From contig DASXQT010000077.1 of the NCBI GenBank assembly GCA_036507005.1, forward strand, positions 173,030 to 237,029: a stretch of 64,000 nucleotides of DNA. The letters run 5' to 3'. This document shows, in pieces, positions 43,067 to 51,811 of this stretch (within the stretch, counting starts at the first letter, position 1; the number at the start of each line of letters is the position of its first letter). The notes beneath the pieces were generated by a model, which was not told the DNA's origin, made no database searches, and worked only from the letters and a program-made list of their open reading frames with translations. The position numbers were made by a program, and so were the translations under genes. Source of the DNA: WS-2 sp036507005. Its GTDB lineage: Bacteria; Eisenbacteria; RBG-16-71-46.

Positions 43067-43647
43067 GCCGGCCTCGGAGCCGCGGCCGACGCCACCCCGG
43101 CCAGCGCCAGGCGCGCCGCCTCCGCCGGGCTCGCCGCCACCTGCACGAACTCGAACAGGTGCTGGGGGATGAGGTCGGGATGCCGCTGCGCCTCGAGCAC
43201 GCGCGGCCACGGCTCGCCGAGCACGACCAGCGGCGCGCGCCGGCGGCCGTTCACCGCGAGCAGCGTCCAGGTGAGGTACAGCTCGGTCAGGGTCCCGATG
43301 CTGCCGGGCACGGTGATGAAGCCGTCCGCGCGCCCCACGATGTGCCGCAGGCGCTCGAAGATGTCGGGCGTGTGGACGCGCTCCTTCACCCAGCGATTGG
43401 CCGGCCCGCGCTTCTCGAACAGCTCGACCGTGACGCCGACGACGTGCGCGCCGCCCTCCGCCGCACCGCGCGAGCACGCCTCCATGATCCCGCCGTAGCC
43501 GCCGGTCATCACGTCGGCCCCGGCGCGTGCGAGCGCCTGCCCGAGGTCGTAGGCCATGCGGTAGGCCGGCGCGCCTTCGCGCACCGTGCTGCTGCCGTAG
43601 ACCGCGATCAGCGCGCGATCGCGGCCGCCGCGGGCGGTGGAGTCCAT
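43063..43647 (-). CDS. LOG-family protein (TIGR00730/00725-like nucleotide hydrolase)
   Basis: A 194-residue Rossmann-fold protein. It carries IAVYGSSTVREGAPAY near the start, the nucleotide-binding GGYGGIMEACSRGA, and the catalytic PGSIGTLTELYLTW, a variant of the LOG signature PGGxGTxxE with Ser at the second Gly. LOG enzymes cleave the ribose-base bond of cytokinin nucleotides or AMP; many bacterial homologues are of unknown role. It is coupled with the downstream PLP enzyme gene (GTGA overlap) and divergent from the Rieske gene, with a 20-bp palindrome in the 196-base gap. Confidence 0.88.
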   Translation of the reverse strand: MDSTARGGRDRALIAVYGSSTVREGAPAYRMAYDLGQALARAGADVMTGGYGGIMEACSRGAAEGGAHVVGVTVELFEKRGPANRWVKERVHTPDIFERLRHIVGRADGFITVPGSIGTLTELYLTWTLLAVNGRRRAPLVVLGEPWPRVLEAQRHPDLIPQHLFEFVQVAASPAEAARLALAGVASAAAPRPA

Positions 43648-43720
43648 GCGCGGGATTGTGACACGAAATGCGCGGGCACGGCCAGCCGCGCGTGGCCTCG
43701 AGCGCGGCCCGGCACGCTCT

Positions 43721-43772
43721 CACTCGCTCCGCTCTCACTCGCTCCGGAGCGAGTGGGCGTGGGCCGTATAAT
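43721..43772 (+). promoter_or_regulatory. Operator-like palindrome next to a TATAAT box, upstream of the Rieske gene
   Basis: The sequence CACTCGCTCC occurs at 43721-43730 and again at 43736-43745. The second copy is followed directly by its reverse complement GGAGCGAGTG (43746-43755), giving a perfect 20-bp palindrome. A consensus -10 TATAAT lies at 43767-43772, so the palindrome covers the expected -35 region. No T-tract follows. A repressor or activator site is likely; the gap also serves the divergent LOG gene. Confidence 0.6.
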
Positions 43773-43843
43773 GCCCGCGTGCCGCTTCGCCCGCCGCTCC
43801 ATCCCTCGTTCACGGGAGCCTGCCCCTGACTCCGTTCTCTGCG

Positions 43844-44185
43844 GTGCTCGTCCTCCCTCGTGCGCGCGAGCTGGCGGAGGGAACGGGCGCGCGGTTCTCG
43901 GTGGTGGTCGAGGGGATTCCGCGCGACGCCTTCGTCGTGCGCTACCGCGGCCGTCTCTACGCCTACCTCAACACCTGCCGCCACGAGCTGTTCAACCTCG
44001 ACTTCGGCGACGCCCACTTCTTCGACGACGCCTACGACGCGCTGGTGTGCTGCCACCACGGCGCACGCTACCGGCCCGAGACCGGCGAGTGCGTGAGCGG
44101 GCCCTGCGAAGGCGGCCGGCTCACCGCGCTCGCGCTCGAGGAGCGCGACGGGGCGCTGTGGTGCGTGGGCGTGGGGCGCGAGTAG
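43844..44185 (+). CDS. Small Rieske [2Fe-2S] protein
   Basis: A 113-residue one-domain Rieske ferredoxin-like protein. The cluster ligands are visible: C45-x-H47 in NTCRHE and C69-x-x-H72 in VCCHHG, followed by ARYRPETGECVSGPC. The fold lacks the bc1-type disulfide loop; the spacing fits dioxygenase-type ferredoxins or Rieske proteins that act alone. It is a single gene, so its redox partner is unknown. The GTG at 43844 is the given start, but the frame stays open about 50 bases further upstream without an ATG, so the exact N-terminus is uncertain. A TATAAT box and palindrome are just upstream. Confidence 0.88.
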   Translation: MLVLPRARELAEGTGARFSVVVEGIPRDAFVVRYRGRLYAYLNTCRHELFNLDFGDAHFFDDAYDALVCCHHGARYRPETGECVSGPCEGGRLTALALEERDGALWCVGVGRE

Positions 44186-44230
44186 GCGCGGCCCGCCGCG
44201 GGCGCGGCGAGGACGGCACGACCGCGAGCG

Positions 44231-45025
44231 TCAGGGCCTCTGCCCGCCCAGATTGAGTCGCCAGTAGTCCAGCTCGAACGGCGGCTCGTCGCCGCGCGCC
44301 TGCTCCACCAGCGCATCCAGGAAGCGCTCGCGCAGCGCGGCGTCGGGGAAGCGCGCGAGCCACGGATGGAGCACGACGCGCTCGATGAAGGTGCGGAACG
44401 ATGCCGCGTCCGGGAACCGGGTGGGCCTGGCCTCGAGCCAGGTCTCGACCTCGGCGAACCCCGCGGCGTGCAGGCGCCGGGCGGCGCTCCCGGGATCCGC
44501 GAAGTGCCACGGCTCGCGCCAGCCGTCGAAGAAGCGCGCCCGCTCGGGGGCGCGGCACAGCTCCCGCGCGCGATCGTGGAGGCGGCGGAGGTTCTCCCCA
44601 CCTCCGCACTGGGCGACGATCCGGCCTCCGGGCCGGAGCGCGCGGAAGAGGCGCGCGAAGAGCCGGTCGTGGTCCGGCACCCAGTGGAAGGTCGCGGTGC
44701 TGAAGATCGCATCGCACGCGCAGTCGAGATCGAGGCCGAGGAGGTCGGTCTCGAGGAACTCGACTCGCGGGCCGAATCGCGGCGACAGGAACTCGCGCGC
44801 GGTGGCCAGCATGCTCGGCGACTGATCCACCGCGATCACGCGCCCGCGCGGCAGGCGCTCGATCAGGAGCGCGGTGAGCCGGCCGGTGCCGCAGCCCGCG
44901 TCCATCACCGTCTCGTCGCCGGCGAGCGCGAGCCGCGCGAGCACCTTGAGGCCCCACTCGAACTGCGGCTCGGAGACGCGATGGTAGGTCGCCGCGTCCC
45001 ACTCGGGCGCGGCGCGGTCGCTCAT
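44231..45025 (-). CDS. SAM-dependent methyltransferase (trans-aconitate methyltransferase-like)
   Basis: A 264-residue class-I methyltransferase. Motif I is VMDAGCGTGRLT, followed by VIAVDQSPSMLATA, the post-motif FSTATFHWVPDHDRLFARL (with the Tam/UbiE-like HW) and LRPGGRIVAQCGGG. Architecture resembles Tam, which methylates trans-aconitate, but many homologues act on other small molecules. I use the ATG at 45025 because it has GAGG about ten bases upstream; ATGs at 45037 and 45058 are alternatives. It lies 80 bases after the molybdenum cofactor cytidylyltransferase gene on the same strand. Confidence 0.87.
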   Translation of the reverse strand: MSDRAAPEWDAATYHRVSEPQFEWGLKVLARLALAGDETVMDAGCGTGRLTALLIERLPRGRVIAVDQSPSMLATAREFLSPRFGPRVEFLETDLLGLDLDCACDAIFSTATFHWVPDHDRLFARLFRALRPGGRIVAQCGGGENLRRLHDRARELCRAPERARFFDGWREPWHFADPGSAARRLHAAGFAEVETWLEARPTRFPDAASFRTFIERVVLHPWLARFPDAALRERFLDALVEQARGDEPPFELDYWRLNLGGQRP

Positions 45026-45104
45026 CCGACGCCTCATGGGAACGCCGTATCGTGCCACTTTTGCAACAACTTGTACCGGTCGTCCGGCGTGGCGCCGGCG
45101 CCGC

Positions 45105-45773
45105 TCACGGCGCCGAGTTGCGGTTGACGAGCACCCCGCGGTCGTGCACGTCGAGGTAGCCCAGCATGCGGGCGTGGCGGCGGATCGCCTCGCTCAGGTT
45201 CTCCGCGGAGCGCTCGGCGACCACGGCGCGCGTGAGCGCCGGCGAGAGCGCGATCGGGTGTCCGCGCTGCCCGCGGAAGCGCGGGATGAGGGCGTAGGAG
45301 AACTGACCGCGCTCCCGCCCCGGCCGGCACGCGGCGAGCGCCTGCAGCATCACGCCCGCCAGGCTCGCCACCGTGATCGGCTGCACCGCCGGGTGGTCCA
45401 CGGGCAGCAGCATCACCGCCGTCGGCCGCAGATCGAGCGCCCCGTCCAGCCCGCAGCGCACCGAGGAGTACATGCCCTGCTTCCAGCGCGGGTTGACGGC
45501 GAAGCGCACCTCGACCCCTGCGGCGCCGTGGCCATGGGCCTGCTGCAGGTCGTCGTTGAGGCGGCCGTTGGCCACCAGCCGCGCGAACTCCTGCTCGGCC
45601 TGCCCTTGGATCGTCCGGGCGTTGGCGCCCAGCACGACCACGACCGAATCGCAGGCGGTCCACAGCCGGCGCACGCCGCGCGCGAGGAACGATTCCGAGC
45701 CGGCGCGCACCAGCGCCTTGGGCCGGCCCATCCGAGTGGACGCGCCGCCCGCGAGTAGCACTCCGACCATCAT
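45105..45773 (-). CDS. Molybdenum cofactor cytidylyltransferase-like NTP transferase (MocA/MobA family)
   Basis: A 222-residue nucleotidyltransferase with the signature GVLLAGGASTRMGRPKAL, a central LLPVDHPAVQP with the metal-binding Asp, and GQRGHPIALSPAL. MocA adds CMP to molybdopterin to give MCD, the cofactor form of xanthine-dehydrogenase-type enzymes. It overlaps the XdhC gene (ATGA) and closes the operon 2Fe-2S, Mo subunit, FAD subunit, XdhC, MocA, so a role in maturing that hydroxylase is very likely. About 40 bases at 5' include a second ATG (MM start). Confidence 0.9.
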   Translation of the reverse strand: MMVGVLLAGGASTRMGRPKALVRAGSESFLARGVRRLWTACDSVVVVLGANARTIQGQAEQEFARLVANGRLNDDLQQAHGHGAAGVEVRFAVNPRWKQGMYSSVRCGLDGALDLRPTAVMLLPVDHPAVQPITVASLAGVMLQALAACRPGRERGQFSYALIPRFRGQRGHPIALSPALTRAVVAERSAENLSEAIRRHARMLGYLDVHDRGVLVNRNSAP

Positions 45774-46774
45774 CTGCGCACCTCCCGATCGTTCGGCGCA
45801 GGCGTCGCGCCGGTTCCCTCCGGCCGCCCGACGCGGGCGGCGGCCCTGTCATCCAACGCTCGTTCTTCGCCTGCGCCCTCGGGCGCCTCGCCCGCGCGCC
45901 GCGCCGGCGGCACCCAGCCCGGCTCGACCGCGGCGCCGCGGCGCACGGCGACGAGCTGGGCGACCACGCTCACCGCGATCTCCTCGGGCGTGGCGGCCCC
46001 GATCGCGAGGCCGAGCGGCGTGTGGAGGCGCGCGATCTCCTCGTCCGCGAAGCCGCGGGCCCGCAGCCGCAGCGCGAACTTCCGCTGCTTGGGGATGCTC
46101 CCGATCATGCCGAGGAAGCAGAGGGGCTTGCGGATCAGCGCCTGCACGAGGCGCTGGTCGACCGCGTGGTCGTGGGTCACGATCACCGCGAAGTCCTCGG
46201 GCGTGGTCTCGAGCGCGCGGGCGAAGCCCTCGGGGTCCTCGACCCGCGGCGCCGAGGTCGGGAAGCGCTCGCCGGTCGCCCAATCGGGGCGCGCGTCCAC
46301 CACCGTGACCTCGAAGCCGCAGCCGACCGCGATCGCGGCCAGGGGCTTGGCGATGTAGCCCGCGCCGAAGACGTAGAGCCGCGGCGCGGGGAGCACCGCC
46401 TCGAGGAACACGCTCATCTCGCCGCCGCAGCACATGCCGAGCTCCTGCGTGAGGTGGCGCGCGACGGTGGCGTGCCCGCCCTGGGCGATCAGCGTTCCCG
46501 CGCGCTCGAGCACCTCGCGCTCGATCGCCCCGCCGCCGATCGTCCCCACCGTCTCGCCGCCTTTGGCGATCAGCATGTGCGCCGCCGCCTTGCGCGGCGT
46601 GAAGCCGCGGGTCTTGACCACGGTCGCGAGCACGAACGGCCGGCGCGCCACCCGCCAGCGCGCGAGCGCGTCCCACACGTCCGCGTCGCGCGTGCGCCCC
46701 GGTGCGTCCAGCTCGCCGCCGCTCGCCGGCGCGGGCCCGGCGCCCGGCTCGGGATCGCGCGGCACGTCGCTCAT
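45770..46774 (-). CDS. XdhC-family molybdenum cofactor insertion factor
   Basis: A 334-residue protein. The N-terminal XdhC_CoxI domain has FVLATVVKTRGFTPRKAAAHML, GTIGGGAIE and the Cys pair GMCCGGEMSVFLE. A Rossmann domain follows (LYVFGAGYIAKPLAAIAVGCGFEVTVVD), then VIVTHDHAVDQRLVQALI and YLG-like CFLGMIGS. XdhC binds the sulfurated Mo cofactor and delivers it to apo-xanthine dehydrogenase-type enzymes. The C-terminal ~45 residues are Arg/Glu/Pro-rich and look disordered. The ATG overlaps the FAD-subunit stop, and its stop overlaps the MocA ATG, so the genes are coupled. Confidence 0.92.
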   Translation of the reverse strand: MSDVPRDPEPGAGPAPASGGELDAPGRTRDADVWDALARWRVARRPFVLATVVKTRGFTPRKAAAHMLIAKGGETVGTIGGGAIEREVLERAGTLIAQGGHATVARHLTQELGMCCGGEMSVFLEAVLPAPRLYVFGAGYIAKPLAAIAVGCGFEVTVVDARPDWATGERFPTSAPRVEDPEGFARALETTPEDFAVIVTHDHAVDQRLVQALIRKPLCFLGMIGSIPKQRKFALRLRARGFADEEIARLHTPLGLAIGAATPEEIAVSVVAQLVAVRRGAAVEPGWVPPARRAGEAPEGAGEERALDDRAAARVGRPEGTGATPAPNDREVRR

Positions 46775-47763
46775 GTCTCCACCTCCGAGAACGCCTCGCG
46801 CACCGCGCGGCGCACGAACACCGGGATCATCTCGCGCCGGTAGTCGTGGTCGTAGGGCACGTTGATGAGCGGATGGCACTGCTTGTACGCGGCCTGGGCC
46901 AGGGCCTCCGCCAGGGACTCGTCGAGCGCCTTCCCCTGGACCAGCGTCGGGACGCCGCTGATCACCCGGGGCCGCGCCGCGATCGCGCTCACCACCAGCG
47001 CCGCCTCCTCGCACGCGCCGTTCGCCGTGCGCGCCGCAAACGCCACCGACAGCATCGGGAAGTCGATCGCCCCGCGCGGCCTGAGCTTCTGGTAGCCGCA
47101 CTTCATGCCGCGGGCGCGGGCCGGCAGGAGCACGCGGGTGACCAGCTCGCCGGGCGCGAGGACGTTGTTGTGGATGCCGTCCGCGACGAAGAACTCGTCC
47201 ACCGGGATCACCCGGCTCCCGCCGCGGCCCACGATCTCGACCGAAGCGCCGAGCGAGATCAGGACCGGCGCCACGTCCGAGGAGTGCGCCGCCACGCAGC
47301 GCTTGCCCGCCGGCACCACGTGGCAGACCGCACCGTCCTTCTTGAGGCAGAAGCCCAGCGCCGAGCGCCAGAACCAGGTCTGGTTGTAATAGGTGCAGCG
47401 CGTGTCGAGGCACAGGTTGCCGCCCAGGGTGCCCATGTTGCGGAGCTGCGGCCCGGCCACGAGCCCGGCGGCCTTGGCGAGCGAGGGGAAGTCGCGCCGC
47501 ACCACCGGGTGGCGCGCGATCTCGGCGAGCGTCACGAGCGCCCCGAGGTGGAGCCCGTCCGCGGCCTCGCGCACGAAGTGCAGCTCGCGCACCGCGCCGA
47601 TGTGCACCACCACGCGCGGCTCGTGGAGCCGGTGCTTGAGGTTGGGCACCGCGTCCGTCCCGCCCGCCACCACCAGCGTCTCGCCCGGGCGGTCACTCAG
47701 CGCCGCGATCGTCTCCGCCACGGTGCGGGGCATGGCCCACTCGAAGCTCGGGAGCGTGAGCAT
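46771..47763 (-). CDS. FAD-binding subunit of a molybdenum hydroxylase, 4-hydroxybenzoyl-CoA reductase beta-like
   Basis: A 330-residue flavoprotein of the CO dehydrogenase flavoprotein/XDH FAD family (VVAGGTDAVPNLK, GPQLRNMGTLGGNLCLD). A loop between GGNLC and SSDVAP carries cysteines C123, C139, C147 and C156. Spacings of 16, 8 and 9 match the four cysteines that bind the extra [4Fe-4S] cluster in the 4-hydroxybenzoyl-CoA reductase beta subunit, and RCTYYNQTWFWRSALGFC resembles that loop. This cluster relays electrons between FAD and the 2Fe-2S clusters and is absent from ordinary xanthine dehydrogenases. It is coupled with the XdhC gene (ATGA) and lies 7 bases after the Mo subunit. Physiological substrate is inferred, not shown. 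Confidence 0.92.
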   Translation of the reverse strand: MLTLPSFEWAMPRTVAETIAALSDRPGETLVVAGGTDAVPNLKHRLHEPRVVVHIGAVRELHFVREAADGLHLGALVTLAEIARHPVVRRDFPSLAKAAGLVAGPQLRNMGTLGGNLCLDTRCTYYNQTWFWRSALGFCLKKDGAVCHVVPAGKRCVAAHSSDVAPVLISLGASVEIVGRGGSRVIPVDEFFVADGIHNNVLAPGELVTRVLLPARARGMKCGYQKLRPRGAIDFPMLSVAFAARTANGACEEAALVVSAIAARPRVISGVPTLVQGKALDESLAEALAQAAYKQCHPLINVPYDHDYRREMIPVFVRRAVREAFSEVET

Positions 47764-47770
47764 GGCGCCC

Positions 47771-50286
47771 TCAGCCCGCGCGCGCCGCGGGGGCGGGCGC
47801 CGCGCCCCGCACCTGGGCCCGCGCGCGCTCCCAGCGCGCGCGCGCGTCGCCCGCGCGCAACAGCTTCCACACCCGCGGCGGATCGAAGGGCAGGCGGTCG
47901 CAGCGGATCCCGAGCGCGTCGTAGATGGCGTTCGCGATCGCCGGAATGCTGGGGTGAAGCGGCCCCTCCCCCGCCTCCTTGGCACCGTAGGGGCCCTCGG
48001 GGTCCACCGACTCGACGATGATGGACTCGAGCTCGGGCGTGTCGAGCGAGGTGGGGATGCGGTAGTCGAGCAGCGACGGGCCGTGGTGGAGCCCGGGCCC
48101 GTGGCCGGGCGCGGCGGGCTTGAAGACCTGCTCTTCGAAGATCGCTTCCGCGAACCCCATGTAGGCGCTGCCCTCCATCTGCCCCTCGACCGCGACCGGG
48201 CTCAACGCGCGCCCGCAGTCGTGCGCGATCCAGATCTTCTTCACGTCCACGCGCCCGGTCTCGGGATCGCAATCCACCTCGGCCACGTGCGCGGTGAAGG
48301 AGTAGGCGGGCGAGGCGCCGATCGTGCCGCCGCGGTAGTCACCGCCGAGCTTGGGGCTCTGGTACCAGCCCACCGAGCCCAGCGTGCCGTGGCGCGCCTC
48401 GGCGATCTGGAACGCCTCCTTCACGCTCATGCACTCCCGGTCGGGCGCGCGCGTGGAGCAGGCCACGCCGCCCGCGAGCGTGACCTGGTCGGCGGCGCAG
48501 CCCCAGCGTTCGGCGAGCGACTCGGCGACCTGCAGCCTGAGCTTCCGCGCTGCGTCCAGGCAGGCGTTGCCGACCATGAAGGTCTCGCGGCTCGAGTAGG
48601 AGCCCAGGTCCACCGGCGTGAGGTCGGTGTCGGCCGCGACCACCCGCACGTCGCCGGGGTCGAGCCCCAGCTCCTCGGCCACGATGTAGGCCAGGATCGA
48701 GTCCGAGCCCTGGCCGATGTCGGAGGCGCCGCTGAACACCGTGGCGCGCCCGCTGCGGTCGAGCTTGAGCTGGACGCCGGACTGCGGCATCTCGTTCGGG
48801 TAGATGCAGTAGTTGGTGCCGCTGATGTACATGCTCCCCGCCACGCCCACGCCGCGGCCGTAGGGCAGGCGGCGGAACTTGGCGGCCCAGCCCGAGGCGC
48901 GCTCCACCGCGTCCAGGCACTGCGGGAAGCCGTTCGAGGTCACGCGCAGCTCGTTCACGGTGCGGGTGTGCTCGCCGATGAAGTTGCGGCGCCGCACCTC
49001 GATCGGGTCCATGCCGATCGCCTCGGCCAGCTTGTCGATCTGGCACTCGAAGGCGAAGCGCGGCTGGACCGAGCCGTGCCCGCGCTTGGGCCCACAGCAC
49101 GGCTTGTTCGTGAACACGCGGGTCGAGTCGAAGCGGTAGGCGCTCATCCGGTAGGGCGCGGTGAGGAGCTGGCCGGAGTAGTAGGTGGTGACGAGCCCGA
49201 AGGAGGAGTAGGCGCCGCCGTCGATCGCGATCCGGGCATCCACGCCGGTGAGCGCGCCGTCGCGCCGGATCCCGGTGCGGTAGCGCAGCCGCATCGGGTG
49301 CCGGCCGCGGTGGGCGTAGAACACCTCCTCGCGGGTGTAGAGGATCTTCACCGGACGACCGGTCACCATCGAGAGCTTCGCGGCGCAGAACTCGAGCGAG
49401 AACGGCTCGCTCTTCCCCCCGAACGCGCCGCCCACCGTAGGCTGGATCACGCGGATGCGCTGGGTGGGCAGCCCGAGCACGCGGGCCAGATCGCGGTGCA
49501 GGTAGTGCGCCACCTGGGTGCTGGAGGTGAGGGTGAGGAAGCCGGTGGCGTCGTAGTCGGCCACCGCGCAGTGGGTCTCGATCGGCGTGTGGGTCGAGCC
49601 CTCGTACCAGTACTCGGCCTCGACCACCGCGTCGCTCTTCGCGAGCTCCGCCTCGACCTCGCCGAACTCGAGGTGGACGTGCTTCGAGACGTTCCCCTCC
49701 TTGGCCTTCTCGTTCACGCGCACCTCGGGGCGCTCGAGCGCCTCCTCGATCGAGGTGATCGCGGGCAGCACCTCGTAGTCGACCCGGATGCGCTTGAGCG
49801 CCTCCTCGGCCAGCAGCTCGCTCTCCGCGGCGACCGCGGCGATCGCGTCGCCCACGTAGCGCGCCTTCTCCTCGCACAGCGCCTGCTCGTCCTGGGTCCA
49901 GGGGATGATCCCGTAGTACTCGGGCAGGTCGCGGCCGGTGATGACGGCGTGCACGCCCGGCATCGCGAGCGCGGCCGAGGCGTCGATCGAGCGGATGCGG
50001 GCGTGGGCGTGGACGCTGCGCAGCAGCTTGGCGTGGAGCATGCGCGGGAGCGCGATGTCGTCGGCGTAGACCGCGCGCCCCGTGACCTTGGCGAGCCCTT
50101 CGATCTTGCGGTTGCGCCGGCCGATCACCTGGAACTCGCGGTTCGGGGGCGCGGCGCGCCCGCCCGGCCAGGAAGGCGGCGTGAGGCGCTTCTCCGCCGG
50201 CATCATGCGCTCGGCCGGGATGGCGGGTGCGCCCCGACGCGGGCGGACGTGGGAAGGCGCCGCGGGCCCGGATTCGCCGCGATCGC

Positions 50287-50290
<4 letters not shown>
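47771..50290 (-). CDS. Molybdopterin-binding catalytic subunit of a xanthine dehydrogenase/4-hydroxybenzoyl-CoA reductase-type enzyme
   Basis: An 839-residue large subunit. The aldehyde-oxidase a/b hammerhead domain (KVTGRAVYADDIALPRMLHAKLLRS) is followed by the Mo-binding domain: QPTVGGAFGGKSEPF, RGHGSVQPRFAFECQIDKLA, FSGASDIGQGSDSIL and the catalytic Glu in GPYGAKEAGEGPLHPSIPAIANAI. The first ~60 residues are an extra hydrophilic extension. It hydroxylates, or in the 4-HBA-CoA type reductively dehydroxylates, an aromatic or N-heterocyclic substrate. The ATG at 50290 overlaps the 2Fe-2S subunit stop (ATGA). A frame open far upstream of this start is not coding. Confidence 0.93.
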
Positions 50291-50775
<485 letters not shown>

Positions 50776-51103
50776 CGGTTCTCCTTGCGAATCGCGCGCG
50801 GGTTGTGCAGTCGAGGCCGCGATTGAAGCCCCTCGCCCGCGGGGCTGTCAAACGAGCGGCCGCGCGGTTTGCCCGCTGCGCGGCGCGCGGGTGTATACTT
50901 CGCCGGTCGCTGGCCGCGAAGTCCTCGCGCGGAGTCCAATGCCAACTCCGCCCTCCTCGCCGCGCAATTCCATCCTGCCGCGAGGACGCCGCCGCCGCGA
51001 GCGCCGGCTCGTTCCCCGGGCCACCGGGCCGTCGCGTCCGCACCCAGGCGGACCACGGAGGCCCTCGATGGAATCGAGGCACCAGAGAAGGAGGCAGAAC
51101 CCC
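50776..51103. other. Divergent intergenic region between the Mo hydroxylase operon and the beta-barrel gene
   Basis: 328 bases without a gene. Besides the minus-strand promoter at 50822-50851, a TATACT box (50894-50899) points toward the plus-strand gene, though its -35 is poor and the leader would be about 200 bases. AAGGAGG at about 51087 is the ribosome-binding site. I see no small ORF or structured RNA I could defend. Confidence 0.45.
50822..50851 (-). promoter_or_regulatory. Candidate promoter of the molybdenum hydroxylase operon with internal inverted repeat
   Basis: On the minus strand: a perfect -35 TTGACA (50851-50846), 18-base spacer, -10 TTCAAT (50827-50822), predicted start near 50815. 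The spacer contains the inverted repeat AGCCCC ... GGGGCT (50827-50832 and 50841-50846), which could be an operator. Confidence 0.55.
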
Positions 51104-51682
51104 ATGAAGGCGAGGATCCTGTTCGTCAGCGTCGCCCTGTTCGCGGCGACGTGCGTGCCGGCGCTGTGCGCCGCGCAGGGACCGTATTCCCACGCGCGCC
51201 AGGGCTGGCTGGTCGGATTCGGCATCGGCGGCGGGACCGCAGGCATCAGCGTTGACGGCAACACCTCCGACCGCGAGGGCGGCGGGGCCGGGAGCTTCCG
51301 CGCCGGCTACGCGTTCCGTCCGGAGTACTCGCTGGAGCTCAACTCGAACGGGTGGACCAAGGACGACAACGGCACGACGCTGAGCTTCAGCGTCGCCACG
51401 GCCGCGATCAACTACTACCCGGGCAACACCGGGCTCGTGCTGCGCGGCGGCGTGGGCTTCGGGAGCGCCGACGCGACGGTGCAGATCGCCCCCAACACGA
51501 CCGTCACGGGGAGCGAGTCCGGCTTCGGTTTCACGGTCGGCGCCGGCTACGAGTTCCGCGTGATGCGGACCTTCGCCATCGGGCCCCAGGTCGACTTCGG
51601 CTGGATGACGCTCGATTCGTTCGACGCCAACTACGTGAACTTCGGCCTCAGCTTCAACTGGTACTTCGTTCCCAAGGGTTGA
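51104..51682 (+). CDS. Outer-membrane beta-barrel protein (OmpW/OmpA-barrel-like)
   Basis: A 192-residue exported protein with signal peptide (ILFVSVALFAATCVPALCAAQ). About eight amphipathic strands follow (GWLVGFGIGGGTAG, GAGSFRAGYAFRPEYSLELNSNG, TLSFSVATAAINYYPG, GLVLRGGVGFGSADATVQ, GFGFTVGAGYEFRV, FAIGPQVDFGWMTL), ending NYVNFGLSFNWYFVPKG. The strand pattern is that of small porin-like barrels; no specific function can be given. The ATG at 51104 has AAGGAGG upstream. A strong terminator follows at 51716-51750, so it is a single-gene unit divergent from the molybdenum operon. Confidence 0.82.
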   Translation: MKARILFVSVALFAATCVPALCAAQGPYSHARQGWLVGFGIGGGTAGISVDGNTSDREGGGAGSFRAGYAFRPEYSLELNSNGWTKDDNGTTLSFSVATAAINYYPGNTGLVLRGGVGFGSADATVQIAPNTTVTGSESGFGFTVGAGYEFRVMRTFAIGPQVDFGWMTLDSFDANYVNFGLSFNWYFVPKG

Positions 51683-51715
51683 TCGTCGCGGGCGAAGCGC
51701 CGAGCCACGGAACGC

Positions 51716-51750
51716 AGGGCCGGGTGCCGAGCACCCGGCCCTCTTCTCTT
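51716..51750 (+). terminator. Rho-independent terminator after the beta-barrel gene
   Basis: A perfect 12-bp stem (left arm from A51716 to C51727, right arm G51731 to T51742) with loop CGA, followed by CTTCTCTT. It lies 34 bases past the stop at 51682. Confidence 0.85.
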
Positions 51751-51811
51751 GCCGGCGCGCCCGCACGCGGCCGCTTGCCGCCGCGGACCGCGCGCGACAG
51801 AATGGTGGCCC

